64,000 bases of DNA from Enterocloster asparagiformis (lineage in GTDB: Bacteria > Bacillota > Clostridia > Lachnospirales > Lachnospiraceae). Shown here piece after piece: positions 18,426-27,021 of this stretch. How positions within the stretch are numbered: the stretch's first letter is position 1; every line of letters starts with the position of its first letter. Location of the stretch: assembly GCA_018380885.1 (NCBI GenBank), contig JAGZSY010000002.1, positions 175,946-239,945 on the forward strand, read 5' to 3'. The notes under the pieces are model-generated. The model saw only the letters and a list, made by a program, of their open reading frames with translations, was not told the origin of the DNA and did not search any database. The translations under genes were made by a program, and so were the position numbers.

Positions 18426-20717
18426 TTATTTTCCCTCCTTGTCCTTCAGCGCCTGTATCACCTTGGCGGGCGAAAACGGATACGAGTTCAGCTTGATGCC
18501 GCAAGCGTTGTAGATAGCCATGCGGATGGCCGGACCGCCCGGCGCCAGCAGCGGCTCGCCTACGCCGACCGCGCCGAAGGGGTAGTCGTTGTCGCTGTTC
18601 TTCATGGATTCCAGCACAATGTGGTCATGGTTCACCACGTCGTTAAAGGTCCTGGTCTTGTAGTCGATGTTGCTGGGATTTAACACCCGGTAGTCGTTGG
18701 GATCCCAGACAGTCTCCTCCATGCAGGCGATATCGATGCCAGCGAAGAAGGACTGCAGCTGGTTCTTTAAGGGCAGCGGATTCACGATCACGCCCGCGTC
18801 GGAGCCGCCGAAGTGGTCCACAATGGAGAAGGTGCCCATTTCCAAATCCACCTCCACCTCCACAAACTGCAGATGGAAGATCGTGCTGTTGTGCACGCCC
18901 TCAAAGTGTCCGCAGCCGGTAACGCTGTCCACCTTGCCCATCAGGTGCGGGAACAGCAGGTAGACCTCCTCGGGGTTGCTCAGGCGGTAAACGCGGCCGC
19001 CCTTAAAGCCCAGATCGTCCTCCGGAACGCCGAATTTCTCATGGGCGATCTGATAAAGCTTGCGCTTCACATCCTCGCAGGCCCGCTTGGCCACGATGCC
19101 GCCGCAGTAGGTGGACCGGGAGCCCGTGGAGCCGAAGTCCGGAGGCGTCATGCCCGTGTCCGCGTCTGATACCCGGATGCTCTCCAGGGGCATATCCAAC
19201 TCCTCGGCCACGATCTTTAACATGACGTCCCTGGTTCCCGCGCCGAACTCCGCCATACAGGTGGAGAGGTAGACGGCGCCCAGACCGGTCAGGGTCACGT
19301 TGGCGTTGCTCGGCTTGCCGCCTGTGTCGGAGTGGCCCGCCGCGCCCACTCCCACGCCTCTCACCTTCTTGCCGTCCGGCGACACCCAGGTGGGCACGCC
19401 CCAGCCTTTAAAACGGTCGTTCCAGCGGAAGGCCGCGGCCGTTTTCACCACCAGATCGCTCCAGTCCGCCGTCTTGTTGTTCTGCCAGGGGTGGGGCTCC
19501 GCCATGGCGTTGTGATAGCGGTCGCCCTTCTTCATGGCGTTTTTCACCAGGTACTCCACCGGGTCCACATCCAGCTTGATGCAGGCTTCCATAATCGCCT
19601 GGCTCACCAGCGCGGTGCTCTCCATGTATCCGTAGCCGCGGAAGGACCCTGAGGGCATGTGGTTGGTGACCACCACCTCCGCGTCGTATTTCTTGTTGTT
19701 GGTCTTGCACAGAATCGGCAGGGTGTTGGTTCCCACCGCCAGCATGAACTCCTGGGTGGAGGCGCAGACGCCCGCGTCCGCGTACTGGCGCATCTCCACA
19801 GCGCTTGCCAGACCGTCCTTCTTCATGCCGAACTTGATGTGCGCCTTTGTCACCATGCGGTTCTGATGGATGGCGAAATGCTCCTCCTTGCTGTAACAGA
19901 ACATCACGGGACAGCGGGCCGCCTTCGCCATGACGGCGGTAAACACCAGGGGCTGCACGTTGCCGCTGTAGAGCTTGGAGCCGAAGCTGCCTCCCACGGC
20001 CGGAGCGGTCAGCCGTACCTGCTCATAGGGCACGTTCAGGGCGGAGGCCACGTTCTGATGGCAGTAGGCGGGGGCCGCTGCCGAGGCGATAAAGTTGTAG
20101 GTGTCGTCCTCGTACCAGCAGATGGTCACCGGCGGCTCCACGGGCAGCGGGTTCTGCCCGTTCTCGATGGAGGAGTCCACCTCCACGATCACGTCGGACT
20201 CCGCAAAGCCCTGTTCCAGATCGCCCACCTCAAAATTCAGGTTGTTTTTGTGGGGCGCGATATTTCCGGGCAGCTCCGGGTAGAGCTGGGGCGCATCCTC
20301 TGCCAGGGCTTCCTCGATGGTGAACACGGGCTTTAACACCTGGTACTTCACCTCGATGAGCTTCATGGCCTCCATGGCGATATCCTCGGTCTCCGCCACC
20401 ACCAGCGCCACCGCGTCGCCCACAAAGCGCACGTACTCGTCCATCAGGTGGTGATGCTTCGGCGGCGTAAAGCCGTTGGTGATGAAAATATTCCGGTCCA
20501 CATCCTTCCAGGTGATCACAGCGGAAACGCCGGGATAAGCCTTGGCCTTCTCCGTGTTGATCTCCTCCAGCTTCGCATAGGGATAGGGGCTCCTCAAGAT
20601 TTTTCCGTACTGCATGCCGGGCTTTTTGAAATCCCCTGTGTACATCGCCTTGCCCGTCACAATCTGCGGGCCCAACAGGCGTTTTGTCTCCTTGCCAACA
20701 TACTTTAATTCGCTCAT
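18426..20717 (-). CDS. XDH-family molybdenum-binding subunit
   Basis: 763 aa, usual length. The N-terminal a/b hammerhead (about 15-125) is followed by two Mo-cofactor domains with GGSFGSK, PSGSFRGYGYMES, FGSTGSRS and the C-terminal AVGVGEPLLAPGGPAI, whose Glu is the catalytic base. It binds molybdopterin cytosine dinucleotide and hydroxylates or reductively dehydroxylates an organic substrate. The substrate cannot be read from the sequence; it need not be xanthine. Start ATG 20717 overlaps the 2Fe-2S gene stop (ATGA) and GGGAGGAG precedes it. Confidence 0.94.
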   Translation of the reverse strand: MSELKYVGKETKRLLGPQIVTGKAMYTGDFKKPGMQYGKILRSPYPYAKLEEINTEKAKAYPGVSAVITWKDVDRNIFITNGFTPPKHHHLMDEYVRFVGDAVALVVAETEDIAMEAMKLIEVKYQVLKPVFTIEEALAEDAPQLYPELPGNIAPHKNNLNFEVGDLEQGFAESDVIVEVDSSIENGQNPLPVEPPVTICWYEDDTYNFIASAAAPAYCHQNVASALNVPYEQVRLTAPAVGGSFGSKLYSGNVQPLVFTAVMAKAARCPVMFCYSKEEHFAIHQNRMVTKAHIKFGMKKDGLASAVEMRQYADAGVCASTQEFMLAVGTNTLPILCKTNNKKYDAEVVVTNHMPSGSFRGYGYMESTALVSQAIMEACIKLDVDPVEYLVKNAMKKGDRYHNAMAEPHPWQNNKTADWSDLVVKTAAAFRWNDRFKGWGVPTWVSPDGKKVRGVGVGAAGHSDTGGKPSNANVTLTGLGAVYLSTCMAEFGAGTRDVMLKIVAEELDMPLESIRVSDADTGMTPPDFGSTGSRSTYCGGIVAKRACEDVKRKLYQIAHEKFGVPEDDLGFKGGRVYRLSNPEEVYLLFPHLMGKVDSVTGCGHFEGVHNSTIFHLQFVEVEVDLEMGTFSIVDHFGGSDAGVIVNPLPLKNQLQSFFAGIDIACMEETVWDPNDYRVLNPSNIDYKTRTFNDVVNHDHIVLESMKNSDNDYPFGAVGVGEPLLAPGGPAIRMAIYNACGIKLNSYPFSPAKVIQALKDKEGK

Positions 20718-21241
20718 ACCTGCTCCTCCCTCTTTTTCCGGTTCTGATCCACATAGGACATAATGGATTCCACCGCCGTGTAATGGGTTCCGCAGCGGCA
20801 GTAATTACCGGCCAGCGCCTCCCGCACCTCTTCCTCCGTGGGCTCGGGATTTTCATTTAACAGCGCCTTGGCTGTCATGATCACGCCCGGGATGCAGAAG
20901 CCGCACTGGTAACCGCAGTTGTCCAGAAACGCCTGCTGCAGGCCGTCCAACTCCCCTGTGGCCCGGTCCGCCAGCCCCTCGATGGTGGTGATCTCCGAGC
21001 CGTCGCAGTCCATGGTCAGCGTCATGCAGGAGGTCACGGCCTTGCCGTCCATGATCACGGTACAGCAGCCGCAGGCTCCCTGGTCGCAGCCGATCTTGAG
21101 TCCGGTCAGCCCCAGGCGGTCCCGCAGGGTGTGGGCCAGCGTCTCGCTCTCCGGCATATCAGTCCTGCCGTCCCCCACCGGGATCTCATACTCCCTGCCG
21201 TTGACAGTGAGCGTGATGATTTTCTGAGTGATTTCTTTCAT
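20714..21241 (-). CDS. XDH-family [2Fe-2S] electron-transfer subunit
   Basis: 175 aa. Plant-type [2Fe-2S] motif GCDQGACGCCTV in the first half, helical [2Fe-2S] domain with QCGFCIPGVIMTA and NYCRCGTHY in the second: the two clusters that link the Mo site to FAD. Normal length for this subunit. AAAGGAGA lies upstream of ATG 21241; its 3' end overlaps the Mo-subunit start by 4 bp. Confidence 0.95.
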   Translation of the reverse strand: MKEITQKIITLTVNGREYEIPVGDGRTDMPESETLAHTLRDRLGLTGLKIGCDQGACGCCTVIMDGKAVTSCMTLTMDCDGSEITTIEGLADRATGELDGLQQAFLDNCGYQCGFCIPGVIMTAKALLNENPEPTEEEVREALAGNYCRCGTHYTAVESIMSYVDQNRKKREEQV

Positions 21242-21268
21242 GTTTGTCTATCTCCTTTCTGTTTGCAG

Positions 21269-22503
21269 CTATGGCTGCCGGTCATTCTTCACAAAGAGGC
21301 AGAACACCGCGGCGATAACGGAGCAGCCCAGGAAAATGTACCACACGAACGCATAATTTCCGGTCAGGTCGATGGCCCGGCCCACGATGATCGGCATGAT
21401 CAGGCTGGCCAGCTGGAACAGCAGGTTCTGGGTGGAAGCCGCCGTCGCCGTGTACCGCTCCCCGGCCAGGATCATGGCTGAGGTGGTATAGTGGGTGGAG
21501 GGCAGGTAGGAAATGGCTCCGTAGACACAGCCCACGGCGATCAGCCCCATATACCCTCTCTGCATGGAGAACAGCACTGTCATTACGCCCATGGCCGCGA
21601 GGTGACGATCAGGAAATTCCGGTGGGTCATGCGGCATTTTGACGCAATGGAACCGGACAGACAGGAGGCGATAATCCCCGCGATGCTGTAGCAGGTGATG
21701 ATCATGCCGCCCTGCACAGGCGTAAAGCCCAGGCTCTGGGCGTAGCGGTTGGTCCAGGTGGCGAAGCCCACGGTTACGAACATAAACATGAAGCCGCTGG
21801 CCCCCAGCAGAAGCTGCTGTTTGTTAGTAAAAAATCCCACTAGGCCTTCCAGCAGCCCGGCCTGTCCACCGGCTGTAGCGGCCGTCTGGGCCACCGCCGG
21901 GTTCTTTGCGGGCGCCGCGGCCGGCATTCTCTGGATGGGCTGTACAAACACCACCAGCAGAGCCACGATGATAACCGCGATGGCCGCCACGATCAGGAAC
22001 GTGTTTCTCCAGCCCACAGCCTGGTTTAAAGGCGCGCCGATGGACTGGGCCAGGGTGATGCCAAAGGGCGGCGAGGCCAGCACCACGCCCATGGCGGAGG
22101 CGCGCTTTTTCGGCTCAAAGGTGGTGGCGACCACTTTGGAGCACTGGGCCATCACGCAGCCGCTGCTGACTCCTGTGATCACGCGGATGATCAGTCCCAT
22201 CTGATGGCTGGTGACCAGCGACATAGCCGCCGTCATCACGCCTCCCAGCACGGTACAGGCGATGAGGATGTACTTGGGCTGATACTTATCCGCCATAATT
22301 CCACCCGGAATCTGGGTCACCAGATAACCGGCAAAAAATGCCGACATGTAAAGTCCCGCCTGTGTGGCGTTGATCCCGAATTCATTTGACACGTCCGCCA
22401 TCAGAGGGCTCCAGATATAGCGGCTCAAAAATGTAAATGTAAATGCAAGCGTGACTGCCGCGAGGGACAGATAAGGATTGCGCTTCTTTTGTTCTGCTCC
22501 CAT
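21269..22503 (-). pseudogene. MFS transporter interrupted by a frameshift
   Basis: From ATG 22503 (AAAGGAG upstream) an MFS protein reads 300 residues (MGAEQKKRNPYLSLAAVTLA; GGIMADKYQPKY motif in loop 2-3), then stops at 21583 after CRMTHRNFLIVTSRPWA. The missing helices continue in the next frame (AAMGVMTVLFSMQRGYMG) to the stop at 21269, which together would give a normal ~410-aa, 12-helix transporter. A one-base deletion near 21590-21610 explains it. It is first in the Mo-hydroxylase operon and probably carried the substrate or product. Either a real inactivation or a sequencing error. Confidence 0.85.
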
Positions 22504-22549
22504 AACCTACTCCTTTAATATTGTTATTTTTTTAACACTTTTGGTTAAA

Positions 22550-22601
22550 AAAAATGGCTGCAGTCCATTTTTCTTACTATACAAAATGCATTTTGTATAG
22601 T
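22550..22601. promoter_or_regulatory. Perfect 26-bp palindrome, probable TetR operator
   Basis: ACTATACAAAATG followed directly by its exact reverse complement at 22576-22601. A second inverted repeat, AAAAATGG...CCATTTTT, lies beside it at 22550-22572. Both sit between the divergent MFS/Mo-hydroxylase operon and the TetR gene, about 75-100 bp before the MFS start. A TGTATAGT half-site recurs near 22728-22735. Confidence 0.7.
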
Positions 22602-22757
22602 TCCTATATTACGGCTATTTTCGCCTTTCGTCAACATATTTTTGCTATTTACGATATTTTTTTGTGAGAATATCGACTTTTTATGACATTTTTCACAATT
22701 TAATCAGCAATACAAATACCATTATGTATAGTATAATTAATAACAAGACCGCCAGCC

Positions 22758-22786
22758 TTGCACCCAAGGGTGTTTCCCGCTATAAT
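22758..22786 (+). promoter_or_regulatory. Promoter of the tetR gene
   Basis: TTGCAC (22758-22763), 17-bp spacer, TATAAT (22781-22786). A CACCC-AA-GGGTG palindrome overlaps the -35. The leader that follows holds a GCGCTTGC...GCAAGCGC hairpin at 22799-22824, 20 bp before the start codon. Confidence 0.75.
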
Positions 22787-22844
22787 AGAACAAAGAGCGC
22801 GCTTGCCCGTGGAGCTGCAAGCGCACAGAAAACGGAGAATCCAT

Positions 22845-23495
22845 ATGGCAAATGAGACAGAGAATACAAACTTAAAAGAACAGATCCTCCAGGTTGCGGG
22901 CCGCATGTTTCTGGAGTACGGTTACAGCGGCACCACGTTTCAAAAGATCGCCGATGAGCTGGGCATCACCAAAGGGAGCATCACCTATCACTTTAAAAAC
23001 AAGTTCCTGATCATGGAGATTTTTATTGACGATTTCTTCAACCAGCTGAAGGCCTTCATCGACTCCTTCCCTGATGAGTACCAAAATATTTACTGGCGCT
23101 ACTGCGTCATGTACATCTACGCCTACCGCCGCATCATGCGCACGCCGCGGAATATTGAGCTGTTTTACCACAAGGATCAGCAGACCCAGTGGCAGACCCA
23201 CAAGATTAACGTGGTATCCCACATCTACGAGCGGATCGAGCAGGATTTCCACAAGTCCTACGATATGACGGACCTGCAGATGAAGGCTTACATAGACATG
23301 GGCGCGCGCTCCAAGCTCTTCCTGGTATACCAGGAGAATCCGGGCGTGATGGACCTGGACCAGTATTGTTATTACCACATTTATCTGGTGGGCGCCCTGT
23401 GCAAGCTGGACGAGCAGACGATTCAGGAGAATATCCGCAGCGCTTTTCAGTTCGCGGACAGCCATGAGCCGGAAATTTCGTCGATTTTCCAGTAG
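22845..23495 (+). CDS. TetR family regulator, divergent from the Mo-hydroxylase operon
   Basis: 216 aa from ATG 22845 (MANETENTNLKEQILQVAG; CGGAGA upstream). The promoter at 22758-22786 rules out the longer frame from 22758. N-terminal HTH: TTFQKIADELGITKGSITYHF, a classic TetR recognition region. The ligand domain has several Tyr/Phe and fits an aromatic effector, though this is inference. It is the obvious candidate to bind the palindrome at 22576-22601 and control the operon opposite. Confidence 0.9.
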   Translation: MANETENTNLKEQILQVAGRMFLEYGYSGTTFQKIADELGITKGSITYHFKNKFLIMEIFIDDFFNQLKAFIDSFPDEYQNIYWRYCVMYIYAYRRIMRTPRNIELFYHKDQQTQWQTHKINVVSHIYERIEQDFHKSYDMTDLQMKAYIDMGARSKLFLVYQENPGVMDLDQYCYYHIYLVGALCKLDEQTIQENIRSAFQFADSHEPEISSIFQ

Positions 23496-23523
23496 GACGG
23501 AGGTTATCCGGGCGCGGGCGGCA

Positions 23524-23570
23524 TAAAAAAACGCCGTATCAACGTTTTTACGTCGATACGGCGTTTCTTA
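23524..23570. terminator. Bidirectional terminator between tetR and the cysteine desulfidase gene
   Basis: AACGCCGTATC (23530-23540) pairs with GATACGGCGTT (23555-23565). The minus strand continues into a T-run, and the plus strand into TTTCTT. It serves two convergent genes. Confidence 0.85.
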
Positions 23571-23582
23571 TGCCGGTATGCG

Positions 23583-24851
23583 TTATTTATTTTCCATAAT
23601 CTCCACAATCGTCTTTTCCGTCTCCACCATCCCCGGCGAGGCGATGAGTCCCATATTGTGCATGGTGTCCTCCGGCGTACGGCCGTTGATGCCGTGCACA
23701 TTGTCGATGAAGATGCCCTGCATGGCGAAATCCACGGACTGGAAGGCGCTGTCCACGGCCACGATGCCCTTCATGGTGCAGCCCTTGTTGCCGCCGTCGC
23801 AGATCATGCCAGTCAGGCTGCTGGCCATGTTGTTCAGGGTCCTGGCCATCATGTCCACGGTGCCGTCCTTCAGGTACACCAGGCCGCAGGCCATGCCGCT
23901 GCCCGCCGCGATGCCGCAGCCGCAGAAGGCCGACAGCTTGCCTGAGTATTCCTTAATGTACATGCAGACAAGGTAGCTCAAGGCGGTGGCCCGCAGCAGC
24001 TTTTCGTCGGAAAGTCCGTTGACCTTTGCCACCGCGTACAGGGGCAGGGTGGCGATGATGCCGTGGGCCCCGGAGCCGGTGATGCTCATTGCCGGCTTAT
24101 CCAAGCCGATCACACGGGCCTCGATGGCCGCGTTGCACAGCAGGGAAGCCGTTTTCTGCTCATCCTTTGAGATAATCTCCCCGCCGTTCTTTTGGAGCAG
24201 ATAGCGGGCGTAGGTGGTGCGCGGGTTGTTTAACCCCTCCTCGAACAGCTCATAGTTCATCCGGAACGCGTCCATGATAAACCGAATCTCCTCCACGTCC
24301 ACCGTGGTGATGTAGTCGTAAATCTGTTCCAGCGTGTAGGAGTGGATCAAGGGCTTCCCTTCCGCCGTCTCGCCGTGCGCCTCCTCCTTGGAGAAAACCA
24401 CCTCCCCGTTCACCGCGATCCGCACAATATTGGTGTGGGAATCCCGGATGGTCACCACGGCCTCGCCGCTATCCGTCTCCACGGAAGCCTCTATGAAGAT
24501 ACGGCTGGTGATCTCCGTCATCTTCGCCTCTACGATCCCGTCCGCCACCATTTTCTCCGCCGCCTCGTTGTCAGCCTGCGTCACGTCCGCCAGGCTCTCC
24601 AGCCCTTTCTCCGGAACTCCCGCCACGGCTCCAAGGGCCGCTGCGTAGAGGTTTCCCACATGGCTGCTGCCCGGAATCCCGCAGGTGAACGCGTTCTTGT
24701 ACATCCCGCTGTTCAGCTTCAGGAGGACCTTTTTCACATCCCCCTTTAAATAGGAACGGGCGGTGGACACCGCAAAGGCGATGGCCCCCGGCTCCGTCAC
24801 GCCCAGCGCGGGCTTCATATCGTTTTTGATCAGTTCTGTCAATTCATGCAT
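23583..24851 (-). CDS. L-cysteine desulfidase / serine dehydratase-alpha family (CyuA/YhaM-like, UPF0597)
   Basis: 422 aa, usual for this family. Conserved Fe-S cysteines are seen in NAFTCGIPGSSHVGN, SAFCGCGIAAGSGM and CDGGNKGCTMK, which bind the catalytic [4Fe-4S] cluster. Known members split L-cysteine into pyruvate, ammonia and sulfide; closely related proteins are anaerobic L-serine dehydratases, so either substrate is possible. It follows the opp operon but behind a terminator. Peptide uptake, a C-S lyase and a dipeptidase nearby favour cysteine. Confidence 0.87.
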   Translation of the reverse strand: MHELTELIKNDMKPALGVTEPGAIAFAVSTARSYLKGDVKKVLLKLNSGMYKNAFTCGIPGSSHVGNLYAAALGAVAGVPEKGLESLADVTQADNEAAEKMVADGIVEAKMTEITSRIFIEASVETDSGEAVVTIRDSHTNIVRIAVNGEVVFSKEEAHGETAEGKPLIHSYTLEQIYDYITTVDVEEIRFIMDAFRMNYELFEEGLNNPRTTYARYLLQKNGGEIISKDEQKTASLLCNAAIEARVIGLDKPAMSITGSGAHGIIATLPLYAVAKVNGLSDEKLLRATALSYLVCMYIKEYSGKLSAFCGCGIAAGSGMACGLVYLKDGTVDMMARTLNNMASSLTGMICDGGNKGCTMKGIVAVDSAFQSVDFAMQGIFIDNVHGINGRTPEDTMHNMGLIASPGMVETEKTIVEIMENK

Positions 24852-24885
24852 GGTAATCTTCTCTGCCTCCCTGTTTTACTTAGCT

Positions 24886-24920
24886 GAAAAGCCGCTCTGC
24901 TGTCAGCGCGGCGGCTTTTA
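24886..24920 (-). terminator. Terminator after the opp operon
   Basis: AAAAGCCGC (24887-24895) pairs with GCGGCTTTT (24911-24919). On the minus strand it ends in TTTT about 85 bp beyond the oppF stop and separates opp from the desulfidase gene. Confidence 0.75.
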
Positions 24921-24971
24921 TCATCTTACACCCGGACAGTGCATTGTTCAATCGTTTTTCAACTCCCAGGT

Positions 24972-25005
24972 AATCGCCCGCAGGCTGCGCCAATGGCCCA
25001 TTACA
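24972..25005. repeat. Copy of the CATTACA/AATCGCCC intergenic element
   Basis: AATCGCCC at 24972 and CATTACA at 24999-25005, with GCAGGCTGC between, abut the oppF stop codon. The same words in the same order occur at 8553-8627 next to another stop. Confidence 0.5.
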
Positions 25006-25980
25006 TCAAACCAAATGGCATGCCGCGAAATGTCCCGGCGAAACCTCCTTAAATTCCGGCCGCTCCTCTGCGCAGCGCTGGGTGGCGTGGGGGCAGCGGG
25101 AGGCGAACTTACAGCCCGGAGGCGTGTTGATGGGGCTGGGAATATCTCCCTTTAACATCTGCACCTTCTTCGTCTTGCTGATCGCCGGGTCCAGCTCCGG
25201 GACGGCGGACATCAACGCCTGGGTATAGGGGTGCAGGGTGTGGGTGTAGAGCTCCTCGGTGTCGGCGAACTCCACCAGGGACCCCAGGTACATCACGCCC
25301 ACCTTCTTGGAAATGTGGCGCACCATGGACAGGTCGTGGGCGATAAAGAGATAGGTCAGCCCCAGCTCGGCCTGCAAATCCTCCAGCATATTCACCACCT
25401 GGGCCTGAATGGAAACGTCCAGGGCGGAAATGGGCTCGTCGCAGACGATGAACTCCGGGTTCACGGCCAGCGCCCTGGCGATGCCCACCCTCTGGCGCTG
25501 TCCGCCGGAGAACTCGTGGGGGTAGCGGCTGGCGTGGTCCTTGCCCAGGCCCACGGTGTTTAGCAGCTCGTAGATGCGGTTCTGGCGCTCCTTGCCCTCG
25601 TACAGGTGATAGATGTCCAGAGGCTCCCCGATGATATCGGACACGGTCATGCGGGGATTTAAGGAGGCGTAGGGGTCCTGGAAAATCATCTGCATGTTTT
25701 TCCGGTAGGGCCACACCTCCTTGGCGCTAAGCGGCGCCAGGTCCACTCCCTTGAACAGAATCTGCCCCGCGGTGGGCTTGTACAGGCGCATGATGGAGTA
25801 GCCGGTGGTGGATTTGCCGCAGCCGGACTCTCCCACCAGGCCGATGGTCTCCCCCTTGTGAATCTGGAACGAGACGTCGTCCACCGCCTTCACATACTCG
25901 ATCTGCTTTCCCAGGAGTCCCTTGCGGTTCTCAAAATACATCTTCAGATTTTTTACTTCCAATAACAGCTCGTCAGACAC
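25006..25980 (-). CDS. oppF: Oligopeptide ABC transporter ATPase OppF
   Basis: 324 aa from GTG 25980 (GGGAGGA upstream, [16 protein letters not shown]). The GTG overlaps the oppD stop by 8 bp, so coupling is likely; an upstream ATG at 26007 lies within oppD and has no ribosome site. Walker [13 protein letters not shown], signature [15 protein letters not shown], Walker [14 protein letters not shown], and the C-terminal oligopeptide domain ending [13 protein letters not shown], whose Cys-rich tail is typical of Opp/Dpp ATPases. Confidence 0.95.
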   Translation of the reverse strand: MSDELLLEVKNLKMYFENRKGLLGKQIEYVKAVDDVSFQIHKGETIGLVGESGCGKSTTGYSIMRLYKPTAGQILFKGVDLAPLSAKEVWPYRKNMQMIFQDPYASLNPRMTVSDIIGEPLDIYHLYEGKERQNRIYELLNTVGLGKDHASRYPHEFSGGQRQRVGIARALAVNPEFIVCDEPISALDVSIQAQVVNMLEDLQAELGLTYLFIAHDLSMVRHISKKVGVMYLGSLVEFADTEELYTHTLHPYTQALMSAVPELDPAISKTKKVQMLKGDIPSPINTPPGCKFASRCPHATQRCAEERPEFKEVSPGHFAACHLV

Positions 25981-27001
25981 GGCGGATTCCTCCCTTCTGT
26001 GCTTCATATCCTTCGTTGCGCGGCGCCTGCGGATGGCACATAAAGCAGCTCACCCGGTGGGTATCGCTGAGCTGCTGCTCAGGCACCGGCATGGAAGCGC
26101 AGGCCTTCATGGCGAACTGGCATCTGGGATAGAACGGACATCCGGTGGGCGGATTGAGCATATCCGGCGGCGTGCCTAAAATTGGGATCAGGCGCTGCCT
26201 GGATTCCTCCCCCGACACCTTGGGCACGGAGTTGAGCAGTCCCATGGTGTAGGGATGCCTTGGCTCGTAGAAGATTTCCTCCGTGGTGCCCTCCTCCATC
26301 ACCTTGCCGCCGTACATCACGATGATCTTGTCGCAGATGCTGGAGGCGCAGCCCAGGTTGTGGGTGATCAGGATGGTGGCCGTTCCCATACGCTCGTTCA
26401 GCTCCTTCATCAAGGACAGCACCTGTGCTTGAATGGTAACGTCTAAGGCGGTGGTGGGCTCGTCCGCGATCAGCAGGTCCGGCTCGCAGGACAGGGCCAT
26501 GGCGATCATGGCTCTCTGGCGCATACCGCCGGAAAACTCGTGAGGGTAGGACTCATAGCGCTTCTCCGGGGAAGGGATTCCCACCAGCTTTAACATCTCG
26601 ATGGCCTTCTGCTTGGCCTCGGCCTTGGTCATCTTCTGATGGTTTAAAATGGCCTCGCTGATCTGGTTGCCGATGGTGAACAGCGGGTTTAAGGACGTCA
26701 TGGGGTCCTGGAAAATCATGGAAATCTGATTTCCCTGAATCTTCCTCATCCTGCTCTTTTTTACCTTGGTCAGGTCCTCGCCCTTAAAGAGGATTTCGCC
26801 TCCGGTCACCTTGCCGGGATGGGCCAGCAGCCCCATAATGGATAAGCTGGTCACGCTCTTGCCGCTGCCCGACTCTCCCACAATGCCCACGATCTCGCTC
26901 TTGTGGACGGAAAAGCTCACGTCCCGGATCGCCTTCACTTCCCCCAGATGGGTAAAGAAAGAAGTGTGCAGCCCTTTTACTTCCAATAATTCTTCGTTCA
27001 T
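25973..27001 (-). CDS. oppD: Oligopeptide ABC transporter ATPase OppD
   Basis: 342 aa. Walker [13 protein letters not shown], signature [15 protein letters not shown], Walker [15 protein letters not shown], and the oligo/dipeptide C-terminal motif [15 protein letters not shown]. It pairs with OppF to energise the OppBC channel. TAGGAGGGAG precedes ATG 27001, 20 bp after oppC. Confidence 0.95.
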   Translation of the reverse strand: MNEELLEVKGLHTSFFTHLGEVKAIRDVSFSVHKSEIVGIVGESGSGKSVTSLSIMGLLAHPGKVTGGEILFKGEDLTKVKKSRMRKIQGNQISMIFQDPMTSLNPLFTIGNQISEAILNHQKMTKAEAKQKAIEMLKLVGIPSPEKRYESYPHEFSGGMRQRAMIAMALSCEPDLLIADEPTTALDVTIQAQVLSLMKELNERMGTATILITHNLGCASSICDKIIVMYGGKVMEEGTTEEIFYEPRHPYTMGLLNSVPKVSGEESRQRLIPILGTPPDMLNPPTGCPFYPRCQFAMKACASMPVPEQQLSDTHRVSCFMCHPQAPRNEGYEAQKGGIRRV

Positions 27002-27021
27002 TGTACCGCTCCCTCCTATCT

